Shown: in pieces, positions 12,478 through 24,779 of the stretch
How the letters are laid out: each line of letters starts with the position of its first letter
Numbering within the stretch: position 1 is the stretch's first letter
Origin: Dryomyza anilis
Taxonomy: Eukaryota; Arthropoda; Insecta; Diptera; Dryomyzidae
Assembly: GCA_951804985.1 (NCBI GenBank)
Contig: OX638134.1
Location: forward strand, 7,833,017-7,897,016
Length of the DNA stretch: 64,000 nt
Direction: 5' to 3'
Translations under genes and position numbers: made by a program
Notes under the pieces: model-generated
The model's database searches: none
Told to the model about the DNA's origin: nothing
The model's input: the letters and a program-made list of their open reading frames with translations, nothing else

Positions 12478-15013
12478 TTTATAGTTTTTATAGTTTGTAT
12501 AGTTTTTATAATTTTTATAGTTTTTATAGTTTTTGAAGTTTTTATAGTTTTTATAGTTTTTATAGTTTTTATAGTTTTTATAGTTTTTATAGTTTTTATA
12601 GTTTTTATAGTTTTTATAGTTTTTATAGTTTTTATAGTTTTTATAGTTTTTATAGTTTTTATAGTTTTTATAGTTTTTATAGTTTTTATAGTTTTTATAG
12701 TTTTTATAGTTTTTATAGTTTTTATAGTTTTTATAGTTTTTATAGTTTTTATAGTTTTTATAGTTTTTATAGTTTTTATAGTTTTTATAGTTTTTATAGT
12801 TTTTATAGTTTTTATAGTTTTTATAGTTTTTATAGTTTTTATAGTTTTTATAGTTTTTATAGTTTTTATAGTTTTTATAGTTTTTATAGTTTTTATAGTT
12901 TTTATAGTTTTTATAGTTTTTATAGTTTTTATAGTTTTTATAGTTTTTATAGTTTTTATAGTTTTTATAGTTTTTATAGTTTTTATAGTTTTTATAGTTT
13001 TTATAGTTTTTATAGTTTTTATAGTTTTTATAGTTTTTATAGTTTTTATAGTTTTTATAGTTTTTATAGTTTACATAGTTTTTATAGTTTTTATAGTTTT
13101 TATAGTTTTTATAGTTTTTATAGTTTTTATAGTTTTTATAGTTTTTATAGTTTTTATAGTTTTTATAGTTTTTATAGTTTTTATAGTTTTTATAGTTTTT
13201 ATAGTTTTTATAGTTTTTATAGTTTTTATAGTTTTTATAGTTTTTATAGTTTTTATAGTTTTTATAGTTTTATAGTTTTTATAGTTTTTATAGTTTTTAT
13301 TGTTTTTATAGTTTTTATAGTTTTTATAGTTTTTATAGTTTTTATAGTTTTTATAGTTTTTATAGTTTTTATAGTTTTTATAGTTTTTATAGTTTTTATA
13401 GTTTTTATAGTTTTTATAGTTTTTATAGTTTTTATAGTTTTTATAGTTTTTATAGTTTTTATAGTTTTTATAGTTTTTATAGTTTTTATAGTTTTTATAG
13501 TTTTTATAGTTTTTATAGTTTTTATAGTTTTTATAGTTTTTATAGTTTTTATAGTTTTTATAGTTTTTATAGTTTTTATAGTTTTTATAGTTTTTATAGT
13601 TTTTATAGTTTTTATAGTTTTTATAGTTTTTATAGTTTTTATAGTTTTTATAGTTTTTATAGTTTTTATAGTTTTTATAGTTTTTATAGTTTTTATAGTT
13701 TTTATAGTTTTTATAGTTTTTATAGTTTTTATAGTTTTTATAGTTTTTATAGTTTTTATAGTTTTTATAGTTTTTATAGTTTTTATAGTTTTTATAGTTT
13801 TTATAGTTTTTATAGTTTTTATAGTTTTTATAGTTTACATAGTTTTTATAGTTTTTATAGTTTTTATAGTTTTTATAGTTTTTATAGTTTTTATAGTTTT
13901 TATAGTTTTTATAGTTTTTATAGTTTTTATAGTTTTTATAGTTTTTATAGTTTTTATAGTTTTTATAGTTTTTATAGTTTTTATAGTTTTTATAGTTTTT
14001 ATAGTTTTTATAGTTTTTATAGTTTTTATAGTTTTTATAGTTTTTATAGTTTTTATAGTTTTTATAGTTTTTATAGTTTTTATAGTTTTTATAGTTTTTA
14101 TAGTTTTTATAGTTTTTATAGTTTTTATAGTTTTTATAGTTTTTATAGTTTTTATAGTTTTTATAGTTTTTATAGTTTTTATAGTTTTTATAGTTTTTAT
14201 AGTTTTTATAGTTTTTATAGTTTTTATAGTTTTTATAGTTTTTATAGTTTTTATAGTTTTTATAGTTTTTATAGTTTTTATAGTTTTTATAGTTTTTATA
14301 GTTTTTATAGTTTTTATAGTTTTTATAGTTTTTATAGTTTTTATAGTTTTTATAGTTTTTATAGTTTTTATAGTTTTTATAGTTTTTATAGTTTTTATAG
14401 TTTTTATAGTTTTTATAGTTTTTATAGTTTTTATAGTTTTTATAGTTTTTATAGTTTTTATAGTTTTTATAGTTTTTATAGTTTTTATAGTTTTTATAGT
14501 TTTTATAGTTTTTATAGTTTTTATAGTTTTCATAGTTTTTATAGTTTTTATAGTTTTTATAGTTTTTATAGTTTTTATAGTTTTTATAGTTTTTATAGTT
14601 TTTATAGTTTTTATAGTTTTTATAGTTTTTATAGTTTTTATAGTTTTTATAGTTTTTATAGTTTTTATAGTTTTTATAGTTTTTATAGTTTTTATAGTTT
14701 TTATAGTTTTTATAGTTTTTATAGTTTTTATAGTTTTTATAGTTTTTATAGTTTTTATAGTTTTTATAGTTTTTATAGTTTTTACAGTTTTTATAGTTTT
14801 TATAGTTTTTATAGTTTTTACAGTTTTTTTATAGTTTTTATAGTTTTTATAGTTTTTATAGTTTTTATAGTTTTTATAGTTTTTATAGTTTTTATAGTTT
14901 TTATAGTTTTTATAGTTTTTATAGTTTTTATAGTTTTTATAGTTTTTGTAGTTTTTATAGATTTTATAGTTTTTATAGTTTTTATAGTTTTTATAGTTTT
15001 TATAGTTTTTATG
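12478..15013 (+). repeat. 9-bp satellite-like array (ATAGTTTTT)n, about 280 copies
   Basis: About 2.5 kb of nearly perfect 9-bp units, ATAGTTTTT, broken by rare single-base variants (GTTTACATAG near 13073 and near 13837, one CATAG at 14530, ACAG near 14785 and 14820). The two GTTTACATAG variants lie about 765 bp, or 85 units, apart, which hints at a block duplication. Because the unit is a multiple of three with no stop on -, it yields an artefactual 232-codon Lys-Thr-Ile frame at 13835-14533. Homogeneity is much higher than in the 19-bp arrays, so this array is young or actively homogenised. Confidence 0.98.
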
Positions 15014-17012
15014 GTTTCAATAGAAATAAGCAGAATGATGGGCCTTTGTGGCAGGTACTACGTTTCGTATGAACAACATTTTTCATTTAACAACACAGCT
15101 CATTATTCAAAAATTATATTGTGTTTTAACTTTCAATAAATTTATAAATAAACTGCTTTTGTGAGGGTTTTTTTTATTGTAAATTGACATGCAAACAATT
15201 TATGATTTAAGGTTGTTGTAACGTGTTAAACATTTGCATATGAAAAGGCTGTAAAATGATTTGTTATAGATGACAGAGGTATATAAAGGACTTATAAAAT
15301 ACCACAGAAGTATTGTGAAAAAATAAATTAAAATTTAAAAAAATATATATAAAAATAAAAAGCAAATAACGTTGAAAAAAAGAAGTAATAATAAAAAAAA
15401 TAATAATTAAAATGAATAATTAATGAATAAAACGAAAAAATGAAAAATGAAAAAAAAATAAGAAATAAATATCGGTTTAAAATTGAGAAATATTGGGAAC
15501 ATTTTATTAAAAAGAATAAATTAAAAAATAAATAAAAAGTAGAGAGTTGAAATAATGTTAAAAAAAATAAAAGAGATAATTATTAAAATATATGAAAAAT
15601 ATAGAACAAAAATATAAAAGTTTTTGTTATGTTTTTGAGCCAGTGCAAAATACATATATCATTCGGTAGACCTAGGTTCCAACTAATTAAATTATTTCAA
15701 AAATCTTTAAATGAAAAAATTTCAATAATTTTAAACAGTCGTAACATATATCAATAATTTAAAATAAAAAAGTATGCATAAAAGAGAATTATAAAGACAG
15801 AAAAATATAAATTATAAAACAAGTTAAAAATATTCAATTAAATAAAAAACAATGTGGCAAAAATAAAATGTTATTTAATGCAATTTAAGCACAACAAAAA
15901 AGAAGACAATCATCATGAGATGCACACAATTTTATTAAAAATAAAATGTAGTCTTTTAAATGCGATTTCAATATGAGCAATAACAGCAAAAAAAAATAAG
16001 AATAACAAGATTAATGCGAAATCGAATGCAGAACTACAGCGCACATTATTAATGCGCTTTTGTTTAATGCAGCAGCAATGGCAGCAACAGCAACAGAAAA
16101 ATATAGCAAAAGCAAAAGAAAAATAGCAAAAGCTACAGCACAATCAACAGCAGCAACAGCAAATATAGCAGCCATAACCGCAACGGCAACAGTTTCGTTC
16201 TGACAACCACAACAACCTTCGTTCACATCATGAAAATTGTATTACGTTGCATTACGTTATTATCGACGCTTAAGTATTCAGAGTATTCAGAGTGTTTGTC
16301 TGTGTCCGTGTGTGCACTGACGTAGGCAATGTTATAACGTTAACGTTATTATGTGTAACTGTGAAAAGCATTACGCATTACGTTGCGTTACGTGTGGCAA
16401 ACAATGCCATGCAAAATGGTTTTGTGTCAGGCGGTTAAATGTGTTAAATATGTTGTCAATGTTAAGTTCATTTAAAAGAAAATTTATTTTGAATGCGGGT
16501 TTTTAACTGATTTCTTTAATATTTCGTATTTTTTTTGCATAATTTAAATGTATAAATTAAACTATATTATAACTAAAACTTTATACATATGTCACGTTGT
16601 GTAATTAGTGTAATAAATGCCTTGCAAAATGCCTTTGCAAACGCGAATGCAAATCAATTGTAATTCATTGCAAAACGTGTGTAAATATTAAATATTGACA
16701 GCTGTCAAAATAAACAAAGCAACCAGCTTGATTGCTTATATTGCACTCTACTCTAATCAAGTAATTGATTACATTAAATATTGAAATTACGCGGCCAATG
16801 ATGCTGCTGGGTGGTGTGCTGCGCTGCAAAATCGCAAAATGCAATCAAGAAACGGCAGTGGGCGAATCGGTCATAAATTCTAAAACTATGACACATAATC
16901 GGAGATTATAATTTATGCATAATTTTGGCAGAAATATTAACTGATTAAATGTTTAAATTATGATATATTCATAGTATGTATAAGCATAATTTTTGGATAG
17001 TTTAAGTAAAAT
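15014..17012. other. AT-rich single-copy DNA with CAG/CAA runs, no gene recognised
   Basis: A-rich sequence at 15.3-15.9 kb is followed by CAGCAA repeats (16070-16175) and a stretch with repeated ATTACGTT/GTTACG words (16235-16400). The small open frames at 15913-16226 on - come from the CAG/CAA run read in different frames. No promoter or domain can be supported. Confidence 0.45.
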
Positions 17013-17014
17013 AA

Positions 17015-17067
17015 GAGTTCGGCCGAAGTTCTATACACGACTGTACCGCCAAACTATTATTATTATA
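17015..17067 (+). mobile_element. SINE 3' fragment
   Basis: The segment GAGTTCGGCCGAAGTTCTA followed by ACGACTGTACCGCCAAACTA and an ATT-repeat tail matches the 3' end of the full-length SINE at 54986-55297 (GCTCGGCCAAAGTTCTATAC ... GACTGTAGCGCCAAACTATT). It is truncated at its 5' end. Confidence 0.75.
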
Positions 17068-17562
17068 TACAGTAAAAAATTTTGAAAAATATTTTTGGAA
17101 AAAATTATAAAAATATTAAAAGTTTTTCAAACTATTAAAATATTAAACAAAAATTTAAATTTTATATATTATTATAGTATCTTGAATTTTCAATTATTGA
17201 AATTAAATTAAAAGTGTTTTAAAATGAAATGTTTTTTTTGAGGTGAATTTACGTGACAATAGTTAAAGTTGTTGAACATTATATATCTAAATAAAAACTA
17301 AGTACTCGCTTAAAATTTATGAATACTACTAAATTTGTATTATTTTTAAAAAGTAAATATTAATGTTTTCAAAAATTCCTAAACTTACTATAAAGCGGTG
17401 AAATGGAGTACAAAGAGTTAGAATAAACTTTGATTTTGTTTTGTGATACACTGCAAGACTGAATTTATAGTTCTTTGAGTTTTTAAGAGGATGATTTAAG
17501 TGAGGTGATTTTTATTGAGGTGGTTTTATGTGAGAGAACCAACTTCTAGGCTATTTTTTTTT

Positions 17563-17711
17563 CCAGGAAATAGACGACATCAGGTACAAACATCCGCTAA
17601 AAATCATGAAATTCCCTCGCGCATCTCTATGGGCGCGTTTCTATTTTTGTCCATCCAGATGAATTTTATGATTTTTAGCGAATGTGTGTTCCTATGTCGT
17701 CTATTTCCGGG
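17563..17711. repeat. 50-bp inverted repeat with GC-rich loop
   Basis: Left arm 17563-17612 (starts CCAGGAAATAGACGACAT) and right arm 17660-17711 (ends ATGTCGTCTATTTCCGG) are inverted copies with a handful of mismatches. The loop of about 48 nt contains a second small GC-rich hairpin around GCGCATCTCTATGGGCGC. It may be a foldback element or an expressed hairpin. It stands out as one of the few GC-balanced segments nearby. No coding content is claimed. Confidence 0.8.
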
Positions 17712-17859
17712 ACACCATATAGAGGAAACACAACGGATCAACCCGGATCTAAGTTGACGACCACTCAACGATTTCCGACACTTCAAAACGTAACCTATGT
17801 GAGAGAAGTTCAAACTGATTGATTTAGTGTGGTAGATATAGTGAATAGTTTTGATGTAG

Positions 17860-18860
17860 TGAATTTCGTGTGATAAAATGTGTGTGGTGAGTTTGGGTGT
17901 GGTGAGTTTTAATGTGGTGAGTTTAAGTATGGTGAGTTTTAGTGTGGTGAGTTTTAGTGTGGTAAATTTAAGTATGGTGAGTTTAAATGTAGTGAGTTTA
18001 AGTTTGGTGAGTTAAGGTATGGTCAGTTTAAGTACGGATGAATTTTAATGTAGTGAGTTTTAGTGTGGTGGTTTTTGGTACGGTTTTCGTTTAAGGTGAT
18101 GATTTTTAAGATGATGTAGTTTTAAAAAGTTTAGATTAAAGTGTTTTTTTTATAGCGGTGTGTTTAATTCTGCTAAATGGTGGATTTCATTACAATATTA
18201 ATTAGTGTGGTGAGTTTAAGTATGGTGAATTTCAGTGTGGTGAATTTAAGTATGGTGAGTTTGATTATGGTGAGTTAAATTTTGGATTGTTTTTCGTTTA
18301 AGGTGATGAATTTTTAAATGATGTCGCATGGAAAAATACTGTGGTGAGTTTTCCAGTGGCAAGTTTTAAAGCGGTGTGTTTAATGTGTCAAATTCTGCTA
18401 AATCCAATTTGATTATACAGTTAATTAGTGTGGTGAATTTAAGTATTTGGAGAGTTTTGGTGTGATAAAATAAATTTATTTCAAGTATATTTTATTCTAG
18501 TGTTTTTTTAAGTGTGGTGAGTATTAAGTGTGGTTAGTATTAAGTGTGGTGAGTATTTAGTGTGGTGAGTATTTAATGTGGTGAGTATTGTGTGGTGAAT
18601 TTAAGTGTGCTGAGTTTTGAGAGCTGTGAGTTTTGTGTGTGAATTTTTTCAGAGTATTTGTTTTATTATTGCATTACTCTATAAAATGGTGAGTACAATG
18701 TGGTTTTTGAAATGTGTTGAGTTTTACAGAGGCAAGTTCTATAGCGGTGTTTTGGTGTGTTTTATTGTGCTATATGGAAATTGATTACAATGTGAATAAG
18801 TGTGGTGAATTTTAGAATAGTGTGCTTTATTATACATTTTACTGTGGTGAGTTTTAGTGA
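17860..18860 (+). repeat. 15-bp minisatellite array (GTTTTAGTGTGGTGA)n
   Basis: Degenerate tandem copies of a 15-bp unit, GTTTTAGTGTGGTGA, with variants such as TTTAAGTATGGTGAG and AGTGTGGTGAGTATT. The reverse complement of the same unit (CACCACACTAAAACT) forms the interior of the Helitron at 45060-45738. No Helitron terminus was found at either edge here, so this may be an eroded or expanded Helitron interior. Confidence 0.85.
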
Positions 18861-18890
18861 TTTGAACGGTGGATTGATTTGGATAAAATG

Positions 18891-19007
18891 CATTTAGAAT
18901 AAAAATTTGTATTTTGAATATAATTTAATAAATTAAACGATTCTATACATTTCATGTTCGTTTAATTTATCAAATTATATTCAAAATACAAATTTTTATT
19001 CTAAATG
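18891..19007. repeat. near-perfect 50-bp hairpin (49/50)
   Basis: Left arm 18891-18940 and right arm 18958-19007 are reverse complements at 49 of 50 positions, separated by a 17-nt loop (TTCTATACATTTCATGT). The single mismatch pairs A and G variants in TTTAATAAATT / TTTGATAAATT. Arms this similar imply recent formation or active gene conversion. The hairpin sits at the downstream edge of the 15-bp array. Confidence 0.9.
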
Positions 19008-19009
19008 TG

Positions 19010-21670
19010 AAATTCTTACTTTGCAAATAAATGAAAATTCTTCTATATATTTTCAATACATTTTTTTTATTCAAAAATTTGCCAAAAACTCAAACATTGT
19101 CATAAAGCCTATGCAACTATTGCTTCAGCAACTATTTACACACTTTCGCCAGAGCAGCAATAAATATTGCGCAAAATTTATACCGAGTTGCAGCACATAA
19201 AGTATTGGCGGCATTTTGGCAGCAGCAGTAACATCATCATCACCACTAACAACATCAGCAGGTATCATGTGGTTTGCAATGTTTTTCTATGCTTTGCCTG
19301 CGAGTTTCGCGTATTTTATTGACTGACACTCGCAATATAGAACAACGTGTGTCAACATTTGCAAAGTGTTGCTGATGGGTTTTGTGTGTGTGTGTTAACA
19401 ATGGATATTTGTTACGAAAATGCAGCGAAAATTTTGTATTTTTGTGAAATATTTTTCAAATACTATTTTAAAGTAATTTATATAAAAATTCCAAACACTT
19501 ATAAAAATGGTCAAAACGGAGAAATTTTTTTTTTATTAATTTCTTTAAAATTTGCTATTTAATGTGAAAAATATTTGGTTTATTTTTTTCTGAGCAAGTT
19601 GTTTAAAAGATTGATATAATACTAAACGTAGCTTAAAACGATATTCGGTGCAACACTGCGTATGAGCAACATTTTGAGAGCTTCACAAGAAACGTGTATA
19701 TTTTAAATAAGGCTTTAACTTAAAATTTTTATAATAATTTCCTAATGCAGCCAAGATTACAAAACTTCGCATGTTTTAAAAATAAATGAAATATTATTTT
19801 TTTTCTTTTTTAAATAAATGCATGAAAATTAGATTTTTTTAAGTTTTTTTTGTTCACTGTCTGAAAATAGTTAGCATTTTTGTGCCAATTGATATAAAAA
19901 CTGCTATTTATTTAGAAATATAATATGTTTATACTTTTATGTATAAAATTTCAGCATTAATACTATACGTGGCTTAATACGTTGTTATTTTCGAGTACAG
20001 CACTGCGTATGAGTAACATTTTTAGGGTCTCATAAAAATGCGTATATTTTTGTAAAGCATTCCATTTAAAATTTTTATTGTAATTAATTTACGTAGCTAA
20101 AAGAATAAGCTTTTCTAAATGACTCAAGACAATAAATTATTATATATGAAAAATTAAAAATTAAATACATGAAATTATTTTTTTTAATTTTTTTAAAATT
20201 AAAATATAAAGGTGCACTCAACAAAAGTAAATTGTAAATGCAAAAAATGAAAAATAAGTATTGCAAATTAAACAACTGCAAACAAGAGCAACTTATTTAA
20301 CAACTACAGCTGAACTGAAACAGATTCAAGGACACATGACGTCGAAAATTCACTGAACTTTGCACAAATACCTCGACATACTAAATGTAAAAACAAAATA
20401 AAAATAACGCGTTCAATTTCAATAAAATTTAATAAAATCATGCATAAAAATAACAACAGTTGCTACAAGAGAATGCAACAAATATTTAACGGAAACACGT
20501 TTTCAGAGGCAATAATATACAACAGACACAAAATATGTCAACAGCCAACGACATTTTTTGAGAATATTCAACGGAATTTTTAGAGACAACAACATCATTG
20601 TTATTGACAACAGCATATGCGAGGTAACAGCATATTCAAGGGAACAACATATTTTGTGCAACAACATGCAATTCTATGCTAGAGACAACAACATTTCGTC
20701 AGCAACATATTTTCGAGGAAACTGCAGTTGGTGACCATGAAAAACAGTGACTCGATTGTTTCAATCAATGAGGGGTATGAAATTTAATTTTGGTAATTTT
20801 AGGTTTTTTATTTTTTTTTATTTTAAATTTTAAATTTGTTTATTCTTTTTTATTTTATTTTTAAAATTTGAAATTTTAGTTTTTAACATAAAATTTTAAT
20901 GCCTTATTTTTAAATTTTATTTTTTTAAATGTTAGTTTAATTTTTAGTTTTTTATTTTTACTTTTTATGTTTATTTTTGACATTAATTTTTTTTGGGCGC
21001 ATTGGTTCGCTCCACGTAGCAGCCACATTGAATAAAACGAAAAATCAACTAAACGCGCCAAAGGACGAAAGGACGAAGATATATTGTGTGCTTTCAGCAG
21101 GTACGCAGGGTACGTAGGGTGCGTGAGAACGAGCGAACTGACCTGGAAAATATGAAAACGTGATCGAAATATTTGTACAAATCGCAACGATTTTATGCTG
21201 CTGCTGCATGTTTTGTTGTTTTTGATGTTGTTGTTTTAGTTTTTTTGTTGTTGTTGTAATATTTGTTTTTGCTCTATTTGGTGCTCGTTTCAAAATCGTC
21301 GCTGGCTGCAACACCGGCAACAACATCACCGGAAGGATGTTCAACAGCAAATGGCTGCCAACAGCAGCGGGCAGGATTAAGGAAGTTTAGCAAACAGCGC
21401 TGAGGAGGGACAAGCATGTTGGTGAGATTGAATTTCGGCTGATTTGGCTGCAACTAGCGCACGACAGGCAGGCGGTAGACAGACAGGAAGGAAGCGCCAA
21501 CGGCTGAAGGTGCACATAAGCTGGCGGTGTTGCTGATGTGACCATTTCAAGTGAAAGGACATTAAAAAGACATTAGAGCAGCAGAATATTGAAAATGTTC
21601 TATAAGAAAAATAAATATATAAAATTTGTTGTTGTTTTTGTGGAAAAATTGAATAGCACAAAATTTAGCA
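19010..21670. other. single-copy AT-rich region with CAACAACAT motifs, no gene recognised
   Basis: Includes two copies of the ACTGCGTATGAG repeat (listed separately) and a stretch at 20420-20730 with many ACAACAT/CAGCATAT words. Open frames at 20876-21661 on - are low-complexity (Gln-rich or Ser/Leu-rich) and overlap in alternative frames, so no gene is called. Confidence 0.45.
19618..20130 (+). repeat. ACTGCGTATGAG dispersed repeat, two + copies
   Basis: Two diverged copies of a unit of about 150 bp begin near 19618 and 19957. Each has CTAAACGTAGCTTAA or a variant, then ACACTGCGTATGAG(C/T)AACATTTT, then GCGTATATTTT. The spacing between the copies is about 347 bp. Confidence 0.7.
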
Positions 21671-21679
21671 AAATTAAAT

Positions 21680-22830
21680 ATGATGGTTGGTGAATTTATT
21701 TGTTAAAAATGTGAGAAATATTTTAGAAGTTTAATATAGCATTACAGAGCTTATTGCATGTACTATAAAAGAAAATTATAAAGAATAATACTGAGATGTT
21801 ATATAGTTAAAATTGGAGAGTTACAAAAAAAATAAAATTTTTAAAATAAAAAATAATAATTTTTTTGTCGAATTTTTCTGTAAGGAAATTATAAGAGATA
21901 GTTATAATTTTATATATTGTTGTTAAGCTTATGATTTTTAGTTTAATATATAATAATACGAAAAAATATTAACTGCCGAGAGACAGAAACATTTGCATTT
22001 GCATGGAGTAACAAAAATGTTACTCATACGCAGTGTTGTTTTGAAATTTTTTAAGGGTGATAAAAAAGCAGCTAGACGTTGAATAAACATAAAATTAGAA
22101 TATATTTATAAATATATTTTAGAAATATATAAAGGTTTTTTTTTTTATAGCTAATTTGAAAAACTTTTAGAACAAAAGTGTGTGGAATTGCCGAATTTGG
22201 CATATTCTATGTGGTATTTCTGAATTTATTTATAAGAACTATTCAAAACTATTTTAATATTTTATAAATCATTAGAAAGATTATTCTATAAAATAAAATA
22301 AAAAAATATTGAACAATTACTTAATCGAATTATTTTAGTTATAAGAGGCGTATGCAAAAATTTTTATATATATTATGAAAAATCTGAATTTTGCAAAGTA
22401 TAGGTGATGTTTGTAGAATTTATTTATAAGAAATATTAAAAATATATTTGATGTTTTATATTGCATTAGAAAACTTAAAGTATAAAGTAGATTATGAATA
22501 CATCAAAAATATTATTGTTGTTATATATATAGTTGAATATAGCGATTTGCAAAAATATCAAAATTTTTGAATTAAAAGCATTTTTTTTTTTCGTAAAATT
22601 GTTAAGAAATTTTAAAAGATATGTATTTTTTATATATAGTTTTAAAGATGTAGGCTTCTAATTTAAAATCTGATTATAGGAAAAATTATGAACGGCAAAG
22701 AGACTGAAATATTTGCAGATGCATATAGAAACTAAAAGGTTACTCATACGCAGTGTTGTACTAAAAATTATTAACAGTTATAAAAAAGCAGCTAAACGTA
22801 GAATAAAATTAAAAACTAAATATTACAAAA
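21680..22830 (+). repeat. diverged tandem duplication with 720-bp period
   Basis: The word TACTCATACGCAGTGTTGT occurs at 22021 and again at 22741, exactly 720 bp apart. Flanking words keep the same order in both copies: GAATTTATTTATAAGAA, TAGCATTA(C/G)A, GAGACAGAAACATTTGCA / GAGACTGAAATATTTGCA, and AAAAAAGCAGCTA(A/G)ACGT. These two are minus-strand members of the ACTGCGTATGAG repeat family. Confidence 0.75.
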
Positions 22831-23861
22831 ACCGAGAAAGTATTTACTTTAGAATAATAACATTTCCACATTTTAAAATACTTTAACTATATGAACAATT
22901 TTTGTTCTTTTATATAGAATACAAATTTTGCGGTAATTTTATTGTGTTTAAATTAATGTTTGTAAAACTGTTGTTGCAAAAGTATGGTTGTAAAATTGTT
23001 TTTGTAAAATTGTTTTTGTAAAATTGTTGTTGTAAACTTATTGTTTTTTTTTGTAATATTTTATTTTTAAATGCTAGTTTTGTTGTTCATGAATTTTGTT
23101 TTTCTCTTAGCAAAGCCTTGGTCCATTCTGTAGCCAAGTCACGTAGAAATTTCGCTCATAACCAATAATAAGAAAAAAATGTAATAATAAAAATATAATA
23201 GAAATAAAAACGATGCTGTAGAATGCTAGAAATAATCGAACTGCAGCAATGAAGATTTTTGCTATTTCCGCAGTACTAAGTACCAACGTAAAATATTTCG
23301 TAATGCCGGAATTTCGTAATAAAATAAAATTGAAATTGAATGCGGCGACCGTGACCACGACAAAAAAATAAAAATAAAAAGCGGAAGTACAGAATGACTA
23401 AAAACAACAGCAAAACTACTAAACCAAGGCATGGCTGCATTAAATAAATGAATGTCCTGTGTGAACAAGGACCCAAAATAGCAAATTATGTGCTGGAGCG
23501 CAGCAGGAGCTCGATGTGTTTTAGTGATAGGTTTTTCAAAATAATAGAAATTATGAGTTTTGATGTTTATTATTAAAATATTTAAAAATTGTATATATTG
23601 AAATATTTATTAAATAATTTACGGAAATTTTTATTAGTTTTTATTATTATTTATGTATTTTTTTATTAGTTATCGGTAGTTCTCAGAGGCATATTAATAT
23701 TTTTGTTATCTTTCAACAATTTTTTTATTATATATGACCAAATTATAAAAAAAATATTTTATTAAACTTTTAAATATTTCTTTTTCAAATTTAGCAGGTA
23801 TTAAACATGCTTGAGATTTGTTTATTAATTGTTTAAAAACTACTGTTTATTCAGAAAATTT
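22831..23861. other. AT-rich single-copy DNA, no gene recognised
   Basis: Contains a short GTTTTTGTAAAATTGTT repeat at 22980-23040. The overlapping minus-strand frames at 23107-23476 are hydrophobic but lie in three different frames over the same DNA and have no recognisable motif. Confidence 0.4.
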
Positions 23862-24370
23862 TACTAAACGTGACTTAACTTAACAATCAGTTCAACAGTG
23901 CGTATGAGTAACATTTTGAGAGTAACACAAAAATGCAATATACTGTTGAAAGAGCTTTGAATTAATGTTTGAAAATACTAATTAACGCAGTTAATTTAAA
24001 AAACTTTCTTGTGTTTTATAAAATACTAAAATTTTATTATGAAAAATTAAAAATAAATACTTGAAAGCTGTATTTTTTTTAAATTTTTTATTGACAAATT
24101 TTCTAAAGCCAACAAATGTTTAGATTTTTTTTTGTTTATTGTTTTAAAAACTTCTGTTTTTAGTGATAAATGATTAGTTTTATTTTTCTATAAAAGAAGC
24201 TTTATTTTAAGAAATAATTCTAAACGTGACCTGACAATAAATCCGGTACAACACTGCGTATGAGCTACATTTTGAAGGTTTAACAAAAATGCCTATATTT
24301 TTCAAAAGGCCTTGACTTACAATTTTACTTGTGTTTACTAAACGTAGTTAAAACAATAAAATGTCCAAGG
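23862..24370 (+). repeat. ACTGCGTATGAG dispersed repeat, two more + copies
   Basis: Copies begin near 23862 and 24215 (CTAAACGTGACTTAAC ... ACAGTGCGTATGAGTAAC and CTAAACGTGACCTGAC ... ACACTGCGTATGAGCTAC). Their spacing is about 356 bp, close to the spacing of the pair at 19.6-20.0 kb and half of the 720-bp period at 22.0-22.7 kb. Confidence 0.7.
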
Positions 24371-24431
24371 TTTCTTAACAAAATGAAATATTAATAATCG
24401 TTAATAAAAAATAATTGCGTGGAGATTGCAA

Positions 24432-24775
24432 TTTTTATAAAGGATTTTTCAATAAGAGCGCTACAAACATTTTTTTCAAGGGTTTTTAACAGGGACGCTA
24501 CAAAAGTAGAGCGACAGGGACAGCAAACGACGCCATATTTCTTGCCGCTCTTTTGACATTTCTCTTCAGTAAGATCTGCCATCATGATGGAAAGATATAC
24601 GAGCCAACAACGAGTCGAAATTATTAAAATTTAAAATATTTACTACCGAAATTCAAATTCGTATATCTTTCTATCATGAAATGGCAAACCTTACTGAAGA
24701 GCAGCAAGAGATATGGCGTCGTTTGCTGTCCCTGTCGCTCTACTTTTGTAGCGTCTCTGTTAAAAGACCCTTTAT
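24432..24775. mobile_element. palindromic MITE from a transposon 5' end (copy 1)
   Basis: Starts AAAGGATTTTTCAATAAGAG and ends near GTTAAAAGACCCTTTA. Two long inverted arms contain CAGGGACGCTACAAAAGTAG, AGCGACAGGGACAGCAAACG and a Met-Glu-Arg-Tyr-Thr-Ser-Gln-Gln-Arg-Val-Glu-Ile start of reading frame next to ATGATGGAAAGATATACGAG. That peptide resembles the N-terminal DNA-binding region of mariner-like insect transposases, but the rest of the gene is absent. The element therefore looks like a foldback made from two copies of one transposon end. Related copies are at 56127-56345 and 56700-56966. Confidence 0.7.
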
Positions 24776-24779
24776 TAAA

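Noticed and set aside
13835..14533. 232-codon frame on - encoding (Lys-Thr-Ile)n
   Set aside because: It is the 9-bp satellite read in the only stop-free frame. No start context, no complexity.
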